A stretch of 64,000 bases of DNA from Glandiceps talaboti (lineage: Eukaryota > Hemichordata > Enteropneusta > Spengelidae). The stretch is from NCBI RefSeq assembly GCF_964340395.1, contig NC_135549.1:17153842-17217841 (forward strand), read 5' to 3'. The position numbers and the translations under genes were made by a program. Below are positions 27,778 to 32,815 of this stretch, piece by piece. How positions within the stretch are numbered: position 1 is the first letter of the stretch; every line of letters begins with the position of its first letter. The notes under the pieces are model-generated. The model was not told the origin of the DNA, did not search any database, and saw only the letters and a program-made list of their open reading frames with translations.

Positions 27778-30700
27778 TTATTACGGTAGTGTTATTTGTT
27801 CTGTTCACTATTATGTTTTGACCATTCTTATGGTCTTATATTAGTATAGGTATACTTTTTGTTACCAAGTTCTCTTAATGAAGTTAATTCAATTTTCAAT
27901 GTTGAATTTCACACAATTTTGACCTGTAGAGTTCAGGTTTTCGGACAGAGTGTATGTTTTGTATATGCATTTACTTACCAAGCAAAGCTTGATCTGTAGT
28001 ATGTGTGATCCAGTAATGCATAAAAATGGGAAAGGCAGGAGGAAGGTAGAAGCAAGCAAGGTAAAGACAGCGTAGTAATCATAGATACAGTGACTTCACA
28101 CACACACAAGACATGAACAAAAGGTGAGTACGGTACGTTACGGTTAATACCAGTACGGTTGGAGACCTCAGTCACAAATTAACTTACACATTACCTTTCT
28201 TTTTGTCAGACACTGCAACAGCCACTTGTAATTTAAAGCAGTAAACGCATCACCATGTATCGTATACAACACATGCAAAAACAATACAAAATGACACACA
28301 CAAAAAAAGGGGAAAACATAATTGAGAGTGAAGTCTTGAAAAAGTCTCATTCTAAATCATAAATAAAAATGAAAATATGATAGTCTGACATGATATTATA
28401 ACATAATTTAAAATAATAATATAATTAATGATAATCAATGTCAAATTATAGTTTACATTTTGTGAAATCCATACATGAAATATTTATAATCATTTACTAT
28501 GAAAAAGTAAATAACAGAAGGTGAAATGTTTGAATTTTTTATGTTTATGAGAGCTGAGGGGACCATATGGGTTTTATTTGGTATGACTCAATGTATGTAT
28601 GTATGACTGGTATTATTAACATATATATAGAAATATATAGTATGAATTTCGCAATGTTTTGCAGCCAGTGCCATTCAAAGTACTGCCACCATATACTGCG
28701 ATAATCACATAAAACTGTTGTCAAAATCACATGCCTGTATGAAAACAACTCATATCTTTTCTGAAAATTATTTTTAACCAATTTCATACAACTGTTATTA
28801 TGAAACTGTTACCCAATACCTAAAAAAAAAAGAAAAAAAGAATTGTTTCTGGACCAGACATTTTTTTAAAAGTGATGTGACAACGCATTTTTATTGTTGT
28901 TTTAATCGTCAAACCTGTCACTCAATCTACTATTTATGACAGTTACTGTTCTTTAGATTTTCAGAGCAAGTGTGTAAGTGGGGCAGATGTCATTTGCTTG
29001 TTCATGATTGGCTCTGCAGTTGTCCTCACTGAAGCAGCAATGAATGTATTGTAGGGTTATGTTTCTGTTTTCCGCCTGGATCTGCTGACAGCATGGGTTG
29101 AACAAAAAGGAAGATCGATGCGAGAGTATTTAAGCGATGCGCTCGCTGACCAGAAACAATTCATTTTTTTGGCCTATTACAAATAAAAAGCTTTGGACTA
29201 GCACCTCCAACTTTTTCCACTTGCTACCACTAGAGGGCGTAGTAGCAGTTCTTATTGTAAATATTCCTCATATTGTTTCATGAACAATACTTTCAATGCC
29301 ATTAAAATTATATTCTTTCCCATACATCTTTATTTATACACTTGTCTCAACTTATTACACATGGCAATAATTTTTTATACATACATTTATTGAATTATTT
29401 TTCTTTCAGCAACTGCTGTAAAGAATGTCTGTGGTCATTCATTATTTTTATCTCTTGGAGTCCAACATGGATATGTCTGGGTGGTAAATACTTTCAGATT
29501 ATTTTATGTTTAATATATTCCAATAAATTAAAAACTTCACAAATAAAGACCACAAAATACTGAAAACTGTATTTGTGTGTTTTCTTTTAGATAAAGACCT
29601 AACAGTTATATGATCAGAAAAAGAAATTACATATTAAAACTTTTATCGATATTTTAGATTGTGGTAAGCACTGCTCATCTCTACTTTTGTTAAAAAAGTT
29701 TTGAACACTGAAGAATGGAATAAAGTACTACTATATTTCTACAAAATATTTGTGAAGGACTAATGTTTAAAGTGGCACAAGCTGAGTTTATAATTTTTTT
29801 TTTTTTACTCAAGTGAAAATACTGACGTAATAACTTTGATTGAACTATTTTAAAATGATTTTAATGTTGATGTGTTCTTTCTATAACATTATGATTGTCT
29901 TCTGACCAGTGTGTCCTCTAAGCCAATTTGACGCGCCACAGACGCACACATTTTCTAGTGACTCACCAAAATTTGGTGTTCTCCTATCTTTTTCTATGTG
30001 GCGACTCACAAGAAATGCCTGTTTTTATCATTTTGGCCCAAAACAACAAAATTTGGCTATCATTAGAGGGCATACCGCTTCTGATATTGTTAGAACAGTT
30101 GATTTTATAGTAGGGGTTTCTTGAACATATTTTGATACACATTATAAATTATGTCATCAGATCGTTTAGAAATTATCTCTTGATACCAGGTTTGAGTTTA
30201 GTTCATTGCAAGTGGTGGCAAAGTGTGATCCTGTGTGAGTACCTTATAAATATGCAGCATAAACTACACCATGGCCCATAAATGTAAAAACTCAGCTTGT
30301 GCCCCTGTAAATAGCATGACACTATCCAATACAATAGACAGTGATGTCCACTTTAAAGATACGTGATCACTCAGAGGAGACCAAGTGAATAATTGGGTGC
30401 TAAGTAAAAAAAGTCACGTAACTCACTAACTTATGGAACTATGATTAATAACAATCTGATTTTGGATTACACACTGCGTATTTGATACAAACTGAAAGTC
30501 ATCTCTCTATGTTTGTACACTGAACATTCCTTGTTGTTTGCAATTTATGTTTACAACTACTTTGGTAGCAATAATACTGACTGCAAAAAACAACAAATTT
30601 TTCAGTCTATTGATAATTTAGTAACTTGTGATAAGACCTCAATTCCTTAAAAATTCTGTTTTAAAATGATGTATTATTGGTTTGATACACATGTGAATGA

Positions 30701-32780
30701 TACACATGTGAATGCTAGTGTGATCCAACACTAATTCCACCATCTGCTCAATTTCCACAAAAAAATGAATGTTTGGGGTCTCAGGGTTCACAGTCACAAA
30801 TTAAAATTGCTACTCACAGAGTCGAACAAATTTTCTTGGAAGTGAATCCAAAATTTTCAGGGATGCCTTGTCAACATGATCAGGACTGTGACGAGATGTC
30901 AATGAAAATTTAGGATTGAAATTTTTTCAATTTTTGCTGATCATCAAACTATGTCCTGTGATAATTTACTACAGAGTAAAAGTTGTAGTACTTGGACCAC
31001 TTAGCTTTTCTCATCAGCTAAGTGATCTCATGTTATTCATCAAATCAAGGCAAATCCACAGGACAACACACGCACATAGAACATACCAACAGCGGTAGCA
31101 GCAGCAACAACTAAAGGAGAAATAGCAGTTGAATTGCAAAGTGTAGCGTTGAAGAAAGCAGCAAAAGTTATGTATTTACACACATATATACATATTAAAA
31201 AAATGTAATGTACTGCAATGTAATGTAATGTGATGCAATGTGGGGTGAAATGTAACTCTAAAACGACATTCTACAATATGAAGAATTGTCTTAAGACTGG
31301 AATATCATTGTTTTTAGGCATTCTGGTACAAACGTCCCACAAGAGACTGATAAATTTCTCCAACAATGATCAGGCCAGTCTCTATATATAATGTGTATGT
31401 AGTGACATCTAGCACAATGTGATCACAATGTGGGATGGTTGCTATGGTTATGGTTGCTATGTAACACCTTGGATTACCACAAAGGGAGAAAAAGATACAT
31501 GATACATATAATAATGTTTATATTGTACACTAACAGACATTTTGCTCGGCTGTAAGGTTTCCTTTATACTGGTATTTTCAATGTCCAGTGACAACATAAT
31601 GAGTAATTCACTGACAGTTTAAATTAGATATTTTCAATCACAATAATGCTTCTAACATGTCTGCTGTGAATATGCACCAAAATCTACCAGTATATATACA
31701 TCACAGGACACTTTCCAGCAGAAGGAAATGTCTGTCATACATTTCAAATAACATCTTTTGGAAAAAAACATCTCGCAAAAGTTTTCAACAGTACATAATA
31801 TTGAAAATGAAACAACCATATTTTAAAAGATAGATTTGTCTGAGTAGAAATTAATCCAGTCTATTATGGACTGGACATCTACTAAAACATCACATGTTGA
31901 TAACAGATGGTTTGGTAATCAATTTTCTTTCACTTACTACATACGTAACCTTTCACAGACAGAGGCCAGGTTAACTACTAAACTCAACTACTGAATAGAA
32001 AATGCCATGTGCAAATGAAATACACAATGTACTTCCATCACAGAAGTTGTCTGGAATGGTTTTCACACGGAACACTATTGATTGATAGAACATTTTTACA
32101 TCAGAGTCCAATTGCGTAGACATAAGTGGCCACGCTAATATATTTCACGATTTGGTTCTAAATACGAATTACAAATATTAATGTTGAGCTTTGGAACTTG
32201 AAACGTTCAATTGATCTTGAAATTTTTAATGGTTGTTCCATTACAATTTGAATAAAAAAATCAGCTGTAATACCAAAAATTATGGCAATATCAAAACATA
32301 TGAAAAGAAGATATTTTCTGGAAAAAAATAATAATTCATAATTTTATAATTTTCTCTTATTTGGCATGCCCCTCTCATTAAACTTAACCTTTGGAATGGG
32401 TTGACAGATGGAGGTTCCTTCAAGTTGCAATGTTAGACCTACACCTTGGTACTGGTAGAAATCATTATTATTTTATTAATTGCCGAAACAAGACATAAAT
32501 TAATAACAGAAAAAATAAATAAATAAAAAAAAATGCATAAAAATAAAAGATAAAAATATTTATACAAAAATTCTTAGATCATTAACTTCTTTTCTAAAAT
32601 TTAAAATGCAAATTATTAAATGTAGTAATTAAAATCGGCTTGGATGTTGGTTGTCAGGGGCAACAGGGTATAATGAAGATAAGTGAAACCATACTTACGA
32701 GGCTCATCGTCTTGTGCAAGGATTAAAATGGAAAGAGTTGATAAAAGACATATCCTCAACCACCAGCTTCGCTGTACCAT
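2751..32780 (-). CDS. L1CAM-like: L1-family neural cell adhesion molecule, 5' 20 coding exons (3' end outside window)
   Basis: Single-pass membrane adhesion receptor of the L1CAM/NrCAM/neurofascin/neuroglian family; members mediate homophilic and heterophilic axon contacts and anchor to ankyrin and spectrin. Coding exons in transcript order: 32780-32699, 31110-31087, 27993-27979, 23797-23689, 22473-22298, 22019-21729, 18474-18357, 17710-17523, 15946-15815, 15494-15357, 14021-13894, 11878-11734, 11217-10933, 9350-8980, 8643-8415, 7484-7369, 6249-6048, 4954-4835, 3856-3680, 2873-2751. Every junction is GT-AG and phase-compatible, summing to 3169 bases (1056 codons plus 1). Order: signal peptide 1-22, Ig1 about 41-135, Ig2 136-233, Ig3 233-335, Ig4 335-425, Ig5 425-516, Ig6 516-611, then FN3 domains 1 to 5 from 611. 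Six Ig plus five FN3 is diagnostic of the family. Each Ig domain keeps its cysteine pair and tryptophan. Family members are about 1200-1300 residues, so FN3-5b, the membrane segment and the cytoplasmic tail are missing to the left. The exact orthologue within the family is not resolved. Confidence 0.95.
2874..3679. other. Intron, unremarkable
   Basis: About 0.8 kb between exons 20 and 19. AT-rich, no exon or clear mobile element seen. Confidence 0.6.
3680..3856 (-). CDS. Exon 19: FN3-4, second half
   Basis: Acceptor TTCAAATACAG, donor GCAC|GTAAGTATA. Codes MLGTELGHILTYNITDAYI, then KIGDLKPLTQYLVKIRAHTK and VGGGEYIRREETTRELA. The L.PLTQYLVKIRAHT core is FN3. The sequon NIT lies in the first third. 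Confidence 0.92.
4475..4822. repeat. Interspersed repeat A, copy 1, next to exon 18 donor
   Basis: Shares blocks with 18010-18345: GTGGTATTTGCACTG near the left end, and GAAAGTACG, CAGAGA, CACT and GTGTCAT near the right end. Contains the palindrome TTGCACTGCAGTGCAA and the inverted pair TTGCATACC / GGTATGCAA. It ends about 13 bases from the exon 18 donor. Element class not recognised. Confidence 0.6.
4835..4954 (-). CDS. Exon 18: FN3-4, first half
   Basis: Acceptor TTGTGTTGCAG, donor AAAGA|GTAAGTATT. Codes VPGIVADYELIALSNGFYL, then RWDFPENPNGVITGYEITCE. FN3 Trp and the PNGVITGYEI turn are present. Confidence 0.92.
5446..6010. repeat. Interspersed repeat B, copy 1 (interrupted by LINE)
   Basis: Begins GGGGGTAGACACTTGAA and runs through CAAATATGGC, ACCAGGTTTGAA and CAGACACACTGA. 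The same order of blocks occurs at 6375-6640. A LINE insertion splits this copy at 5470-5765. Confidence 0.65.
5456..5779 (-). mobile_element. 5'-truncated LINE (non-LTR retrotransposon) with 14-bp target duplication
   Basis: TGAACCAAGTCTTT occurs at 5456-5469 and again at 5766-5779. Between them, on the minus strand, is a short open frame ending the element (residues such as LLLLAKRHIYSMKMKNLKPH and IAVNKDKLERHCNKW, stop at 5544-5546), then AATAAA and a poly-A tail that reads as poly-T on the plus strand. The KRHIY...KNLKP...YIA.NK...KW pattern resembles the C-terminal end of LINE polymerases. Only about 300 bp survive; it is a dead copy. The insertion site is confirmed by the uninterrupted relative at 6375-6640. 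Confidence 0.85.
6048..6249 (-). CDS. Exon 17: FN3-3, second half, with furin-like RQKR site
   Basis: Acceptor TTATGTGACTAG, donor GGAG|GTAAGGTAT. Codes ILYTSVSLAKQQRQKRAVE, then LSDLTPYSTYTIEVQAKNSA and a stretch ending DTPEG. The RQKR motif at residues 862-865 matches the RX(K/R)R proprotein convertase consensus, in the same domain where vertebrate L1-family members are cleaved. The L.PYSTYTIEVQAKNSAG core is a standard FN3 F-G region. Confidence 0.93.
6375..6640. repeat. Interspersed repeat B, copy 2
   Basis: GGGGTAGACACTTGAATGG, AAATATGGCCACCC, GTCAAATTTGATAA, TGCCAGGTTTGAAGAATA and ACAGAGACACTGATGGAACC follow the same order as in copy 1. Serves as the empty-site comparison for the LINE. 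Confidence 0.65.
6823..6856. repeat. (ACAG)n microsatellite
   Basis: About eight ACAG units. Confidence 0.97.
7369..7484 (-). CDS. Exon 16: FN3-3, first half
   Basis: Acceptor CTTCTGTTACAG, donor ACAAG|GTACAAAAC (phase 0). Codes APVGKPANVVLTVNG, then PTEIMVDWNEPP and VNGEITGYK, with the FN3 Trp and the GxITGYK turn. Confidence 0.9.
7728..8126 (+). mobile_element. MITE family 1, copy 1
   Basis: Left end AGGCCTAATAAA then TTGTGTGGTTCTGATTAC. Right end GTAACCGGAACCAAACAC then a T-rich run and GAGGCCT, the reverse complement of the left. About 400 bp, non-coding, with the shared internal blocks GGGGTAGG, TTCATGTACGAGTGTCTAG, TTTTCCATTGTTTTC, CTATCAGATTGGAAGAATAG and TTTTTAAGTTGATG. A short internal segment (CAGATTGGAAGAATAGTTTT) is duplicated. 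Other copies at 12746, 25362 and 38535. Confidence 0.85.
8415..8643 (-). CDS. Exon 15: FN3-2, second half
   Basis: Acceptor GTCAATTTCAG, donor ATCAG|GTAACATTT. Codes AMEPETHNGPNFNYILKWRK, then DEDWTPEMIGDW, MFEMTIQTSNMQGTGPD and AVGFSGES. Joins in phase 0 to ISWD of exon 14. The NGPxFxYxLKWR pattern and the closing SGE are typical of family FN3-2. Confidence 0.93.
8980..9350 (-). CDS. Exon 14: complete FN3-1 plus first half of FN3-2
   Basis: Acceptor CTTACACAG, donor GGGAT|GTAAGTACCG (phase 0). At 371 nt this is the longest exon. It codes VPKAPTNVRVEDT, LNVNLHWSEPDSNNSPITEY, LELSPWVVYKFRVVAVNGIG (a full FN3 domain with its W, Y and YxFRVxAxNxxG core), then NPTNFKG and MVISWD, the first strands of FN3-2. 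In this gene the later FN3 domains are split into two exons each, so this looks like a fused exon. Confidence 0.95.
9351..10133. other. Intron between exons 14 and 13, unique part
   Basis: No exon or recognised element. Followed by the microsatellite block. Confidence 0.55.
10134..10692. repeat. (GTAT)n microsatellite with (GTCT)n interruptions
   Basis: About 550 bp of GTAT repeats interrupted by GTCT blocks (around 10434-10453 and 10567-10580), GCGTGTAT variants and single-base slips at 10499, 10515 and 10616. Read in any frame it gives only repetitive low-complexity peptide, which is not coding. Confidence 0.99.
10727..10812. repeat. (GT)n microsatellite
   Basis: About 43 GT units, continuing the simple-sequence block and ending 120 bases from the exon 13 donor. 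Confidence 0.98.
10933..11217 (-). CDS. Exon 13: complete Ig6
   Basis: Acceptor AATTTGCAG, donor CAAA|GTATGTATT. Codes RKTTIDIPPTDKF, then DVNFECSATA, LQVYWEKNGERLG, TSTLTIRRPQML and NEYTCVAATALDEA: both cysteines and the Trp of Ig6 in one exon. No RGD tripeptide is present, unlike vertebrate L1CAM Ig6. A decayed second copy of this exon lies at 12020-12480. Confidence 0.94.
11221..11345. repeat. Short tandem repeat and poly-G run beside exon 13
   Basis: GCAAATTG / GGTCAATTTCAAA / GTCC modules repeat about three times. A run of 18 G interrupts them at about 11307-11324. Confidence 0.7.
11524..11700 (+). mobile_element. Single-arm relative of the fold-back element at 12054
   Basis: TTAAAGACC, CACATGGATGAGGATTGGG, TATTTATTTTGGC, AACATATACCAAGTCC and AACTCAATAAACT align in order with one arm of the palindrome at 12054-12408. 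It ends close to the exon 12 donor at 11733. Confidence 0.7.
11734..11878 (-). CDS. Exon 12: Ig5, second half
   Basis: Acceptor CTTGATGACAG, donor TTTGA|GTAAGTTGA. Codes AVSGDRYEIWKNGTLVI, then GDAGTYSCDVQNSFGQEEAE and GKLIVL. The second cysteine and the GDAGTYSC motif are intact. It starts in phase 0, matching exon 11. Confidence 0.92.
12020..12480 (-). pseudogene. Decayed duplicate of the Ig6 exon, split by a fold-back element
   Basis: Plus-strand 12408-12479 matches exon 13 positions 11008-11080 closely (AACATCTGTGGTCTTCTGA, GTTGAAGT, GAGATGT, GGTCTAGTA). On the minus strand it reads TRPTSLYS, then TSTLTLRRPQM, against TRPTSRYR and TSTLTIRRPQM in the real exon, in frame. On the other side of the fold-back element (12020-12053) the match continues in frame as LDTTEY against LDTNEY, then decays; the domain cysteine is lost. 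Removing the insert gives GTGTCTA|ACATCTG, exactly the exon sequence. It lacks the N-terminal Ig strands and one cysteine, so it cannot make a working Ig domain. Confidence 0.8.
12054..12408. mobile_element. Fold-back palindrome with TTAA ends, about 355 bp
   Basis: Left end TTAAAGTGGCCATATGGATG, right end CATCCATATGGCCACTTTAA. The arms are near-identical for about 125 bases (only one or two mismatches noticed), then diverge towards a centre holding the palindrome GTTATTGTACGTACAATAAC. No coding capacity. The ends fit a piggyBac-like TTAA target, but the exon comparison also allows another end definition. Confidence 0.85.
12481..12580 (-). repeat. Interspersed repeat C, copy 1
   Basis: The reverse complement (CAACGTCCATTCAATA, TTGTATCAAGAT, TAGTTTGTGCCTATCTTAG, AACTACCAGAGTAATA) matches 15540-15655 on the plus strand. 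Confidence 0.75.
12746..13073 (-). mobile_element. MITE family 1, copy 2 (inverted)
   Basis: Starts AGGCATAAACAAATAATTG then TTTGGTTCTAGTTACG; ends CGTAACCAGAACCACACC then T-rich and ATTAGGCCT. Carries the same internal blocks in reverse. About 330 bp. Confidence 0.85.
13074..13893. other. Intron remainder, no feature seen
   Basis: AT-rich sequence between the MITE and exon 11. Confidence 0.5.
13894..14021 (-). CDS. Exon 11: Ig5, first half
   Basis: Acceptor TTTCTTACAG, donor GACAG|GTAAGGGCC (phase 0). Codes AVPAKIVVPPPEQT, then DGTAKITCETFGSPTPVVTW and KFKGQ, with the first Ig5 cysteine and core Trp. Confidence 0.92.
14086..14285. repeat. 66-bp tandem repeat, three copies
   Basis: AGGAAAAGTCCGGTCAGACT ... 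TGTATTGATTACTGCTATCA occurs three times at a spacing of 66-67 bp. The last copy forms the outer end of the fold-back element that follows. Confidence 0.85.
14250..14692. mobile_element. Long imperfect fold-back element, about 440 bp
   Basis: Left arm about 14250-14447 (CACTTGTATTGATTACTG, TCTTGTAAAGAAG, CCTACTGC, CAAGGGTTTATGGGAA, GTGATGACATCA) is repeated in reverse complement in the right arm, about 14500-14692. A small stem (TTTGTCTTGA ... TCAAGACAAA) sits at the centre. The arms are visibly diverged. No coding sequence. Confidence 0.8.
14780..15270. repeat. ACCCCATTTTAGACC-rich repeat tract ending in poly-C
   Basis: Variants of GACCCCATTTTAGACC occur at about 14783, 14821, 14962, 15158 and 15191. 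The tract ends with a run of about 17 C (15256-15270). Class not recognised. Confidence 0.55.
14841..14960. mobile_element. Short insertion with 12-bp perfect inverted repeats
   Basis: CTGTAAGATACG at 14856-14867 and CGTATCTTACAG at 14936-14947 are exact reverse complements. The insert is bracketed by ACTTTTTTAGA and ACTTTTTAGA, a possible target duplication. It contains GGGCGCCCTC and TTAGGGCGAAACG. It interrupts a degenerate ACCCCATTTTAGACC repeat tract (14780-15240). Very small and non-coding. Confidence 0.6.
15357..15494 (-). CDS. Exon 10: Ig4, second half
   Basis: Acceptor TTATTTCTCAG, donor CCAAG|GTATGTATA. Codes ETADRRTIMGNKISFTNAQ, then SDTSVYQCVASNKHGEI and SMFLNVQ. The second Ig4 cysteine and the DTSVYQC motif are intact. 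Confidence 0.93.
15540..15655 (+). repeat. Interspersed repeat C, copy 2
   Basis: Matches the reverse complement of 12481-12580; see that entry. Lies between exons 10 and 9. Confidence 0.7.
15815..15946 (-). CDS. Exon 9: Ig4, first half
   Basis: Acceptor TGTTTTATTTTAG, donor AACGG|GTTAGTTC (a less usual GTTAGT donor). Codes AKPYWEEQPEDYTIPPESD, then ITIECKPGGIPTPTVTWLQN. KPYW..QP is a strong family marker at the start of Ig4; first cysteine and core Trp are present. Confidence 0.92.
15999..16478. repeat. 43-bp minisatellite, about 11 copies
   Basis: Unit: TTTCTCATCACAACTTAG, TCTTGCTGCTACACCCC, TAGGGCTA. Copies are nearly identical (CTGCTACA or CTGTTACA). Lies in the intron upstream of exon 9. 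Confidence 0.98.
16870..17060. repeat. Two (CAA)n microsatellites
   Basis: CAA runs at about 16870-16938 and 17020-17060, separated by about 80 bp of unique sequence. Confidence 0.97.
17523..17710 (-). CDS. Exon 8: Ig3, second half
   Basis: Acceptor TTTCTATTCCAG, donor CGAAG|GTGTGTAGT. Codes PTPSIAWEKTQGEEIP, then QTLEITDVEYSDEGKYRC and TATNSGGTDTKEVTVKVE. The Trp, the DEGKYRC motif and the second cysteine are present. Donor strength is weaker than in most other exons (GTGTGT). Confidence 0.92.
17784..18005. repeat. Degenerate 48-bp tandem repeat, about 4 copies
   Basis: Unit: GTTGTACCTACAG, GGGAGCTATGAGTACCTGAG, GTGAGAAATGT. Decays to the right into GAGTACCTAT copies. Confidence 0.85.
18010..18345. 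repeat. Interspersed repeat A, copy 2, next to exon 7 donor
   Basis: Shares its end blocks with 4475-4822 (GTGGTATTTGCACTG; GAAAGTACGATCGCAGAGA; CACTCGTCTGTCAT). As with copy 1 it ends within about 15 bases of an exon donor. Confidence 0.55.
18357..18474 (-). CDS. Exon 7: Ig3, first half
   Basis: Acceptor TTATTGACAG, donor GGCTT|GTAAGTGTTA (phase 2). Codes LPAAERKPTMLYSP, then VIVLRNEDMRLKCLAEG, which holds the first Ig3 cysteine. VLRxxDxxLxCxAEG is the family Ig3 pattern. Confidence 0.9.
18475..21100. other. Intron between exons 7 and 6, mostly unique
   Basis: About 2.6 kb of AT-rich sequence. No exon or element I can support. Contains TGATGATGATGATG and a GAGGGCGCTGTG motif of the sort seen elsewhere in the window. 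Confidence 0.5.
21165..21612. repeat. G-rich minisatellite, about 8 copies of a ~56-62-bp unit
   Basis: Unit: GACAGATGGGGAGGGAGGGG, TTATTCTGAATTGATTGGGG, TGGGGTACTTTTGAAACTAT. Each unit has several runs of three or more G on the plus strand, so G-quadruplex formation is possible. On the transcribed strand of this minus-strand gene the RNA would be C-rich. Confidence 0.95.
21729..22019 (-). CDS. Exon 6: complete Ig2
   Basis: Acceptor TTTGTTCTTAG, donor TACAA|GTAAGTTACC. The nearer AG ten bases downstream was rejected because it breaks phase with exon 5; this acceptor restores it exactly. Codes FLDRFALDSAG, then GAKLPCLPPPGVPEPRVFW (Cys160, Trp173) and SAQYFCNV (Cys210), with an N-glycosylation sequon NVT at 227. 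The PPPGxPxPxxxW signature is the L1-family Ig2. The whole domain is in one exon. Confidence 0.93.
22298..22473 (-). CDS. Exon 5: Ig1, second half
   Basis: Acceptor AAACTGTACAG, donor CAGCT|GTAAGTATA (phase 1). It begins in YVWKKDG, with the core Trp80, and ends GIYQCFARNSFGTALSS; Cys116 closes the Ig1 disulfide. A 71-bp tandem array begins within about 20 bases upstream of this exon in the preceding intron. Confidence 0.92.
22490..23135. repeat. 71-bp minisatellite, about 9 copies
   Basis: Unit: GTTATCAATACCACCTGTCT, CACATTCTAATTGGTCTAAA, GGCCTCCATTTATTTTGCAT, GTAATTTGAAT. Starts about 17 bases from the exon 5 acceptor side of the intron. Confidence 0.98.
23689..23797 (-). CDS. Exon 4: Ig1, first half
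   Basis: Acceptor TTTCATCACAG, donor CCTAC|GTAAGTTATC (phase 2). Codes DLAPPSITKQPQ, then a strand ending PLECEATGNPAPT. Cys68 is the first Ig1 cysteine. The PPSITKQ and GNPAP motifs are the typical opening of Ig1 in NrCAM and neurofascin. Confidence 0.92.
24141..24535. repeat. 70-bp minisatellite, about 5.5 copies
   Basis: Unit: GCACAAGCCATTTCAGCTGA, TTTGCACTGCTGTTTCACTG, TAATGGCAGGCTAATTCCTG, TGTAGTGTTA. Confidence 0.95.
25362..25750 (-). mobile_element. MITE family 1, copy 3 (inverted)
   Basis: Starts TTAGGACTAACAAAAA then TTGTTTGGTTCCGGTTTACC; ends GTAATCGGAACCACAC then T-rich and ATGCCT. The internal blocks match the other copies in reverse (CTGTTCTTCCAATCTGTAAT, TGTACATCTGATGGGAAGAA, CCTGAACTAGACACTCAC). 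Confidence 0.85.
25751..27000. other. Intron, no feature seen
   Basis: AT-rich, between a MITE and the 57-bp array. Confidence 0.5.
27003..27310. repeat. 57/54-bp minisatellite, about 5.5 copies
   Basis: Unit: GACCAATACAATGATTCCTT, ACATAGACTTCAAGAGAGGT, GGTAATTCACTACTATT. Both unit lengths are multiples of three, so the plus strand stays open throughout (repeating MIPYIDFKRGGNS), but this is within an intron with no other coding sign. Confidence 0.97.
27742..27777. repeat. (CTGT)n microsatellite
   Basis: About nine CTGT units. Confidence 0.97.
27979..27993 (-). CDS. Mini-exon B, 15 nt, before Ig1
   Basis: A 15-nt exon, phase 1 on both sides, with donor CTTG|GTAAGTAAA (near-consensus) and acceptor CACATACTACAG. 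It codes (D or H)QALL, residues 36-40, directly before DLAPPSITKQ at the start of Ig1. The frame is kept with or without it and with or without mini-exon A. The acceptor pyrimidine tract is only moderate. Confidence 0.6.
28195..28212 (-). other. Weak candidate 18-nt mini-exon
   Basis: On the minus strand GGCTGTTGCAG precedes 18 bases coding (x)SDKKK, followed by donor G|GTAATGTG. It is phase 1 on both sides, as mini-exons A and B are. The pyrimidine tract is poor, so chance is likely. Confidence 0.2.
29899..30085 (+). mobile_element. hAT-like MITE (AGTGTG family), copy 1
   Basis: A 171-bp element (29907-30077) starting CAGTGTGTCCTCTAAGCCAA and ending AGAGGGCATACCG. It is bracketed by CTTCTGAC (29899-29906) and CTTCTGAT (30078-30085), an 8-bp duplication with one mismatch. 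Internal blocks GTGACTCACCAAAATTTGGT and CTCACAAGAAATG match copy 2 at 61867. Confidence 0.85.
31087..31110 (-). CDS. Mini-exon A, 24 nt, before Ig1
   Basis: A 24-nt exon, phase 1 on both sides. The acceptor has a strong pyrimidine tract (CTATTTCTCCTTTAG) and the donor is GTTG|GTATGTTC. It codes LVAAATAV between the signal peptide and Ig1 (residues 28-35). Length and phase let it be included or skipped without changing frame. Vertebrate L1-family genes carry alternatively spliced mini-exons at this same position (for example L1 exon 2), which supports the call. Could still be a chance splice-site pair. Confidence 0.65.
31111..32698. other. Intron between mini-exon A and exon 1
   Basis: About 1.6 kb, AT-rich. 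A short ATGTA-type simple repeat lies at 31201-31245. Nothing else supported. Confidence 0.5.
32699..32780 (-). CDS. Exon 1: start codon and signal peptide
   Basis: Codes for residues 1-27. The stretch begins MVQRSWWLR, followed by a hydrophobic core (ICLLSTLSILILA), then the acidic QDDEP, a textbook signal peptide with likely cleavage after Ala22. The start codon is followed by G (ATGG). The donor is C|GTAAGTATGG, leaving phase 1. Skipping the mini-exons gives His at the junction to the Ig1 exon; including them gives Leu. This is the only plausible secretory start upstream of Ig1. Confidence 0.85.
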
Positions 32781-32815
32781 GATGATTTCTAGGTGGTAAC
32801 AATGGCAATAAAAAC
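32781..32815 (-). promoter_or_regulatory. Possible 5' UTR splice acceptor just upstream of the ATG
   Basis: On the minus strand a T-rich stretch ends in ACCACCTAG eight bases before the ATG, then AAATCATC and ATGG. This fits a splice acceptor, which would make the leader a separate exon to the right and put some or all of the next 31 kb inside a 5' UTR intron. It could equally be unspliced leader. Inference from the sequence only. Confidence 0.4.

Larger units (their letters stand above)
27994..31086. other. Intron between mini-exons B and A
   Basis: About 3.1 kb. Holds the hAT-like MITE and the weak 18-nt candidate; otherwise AT-rich unique sequence. Confidence 0.5.
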
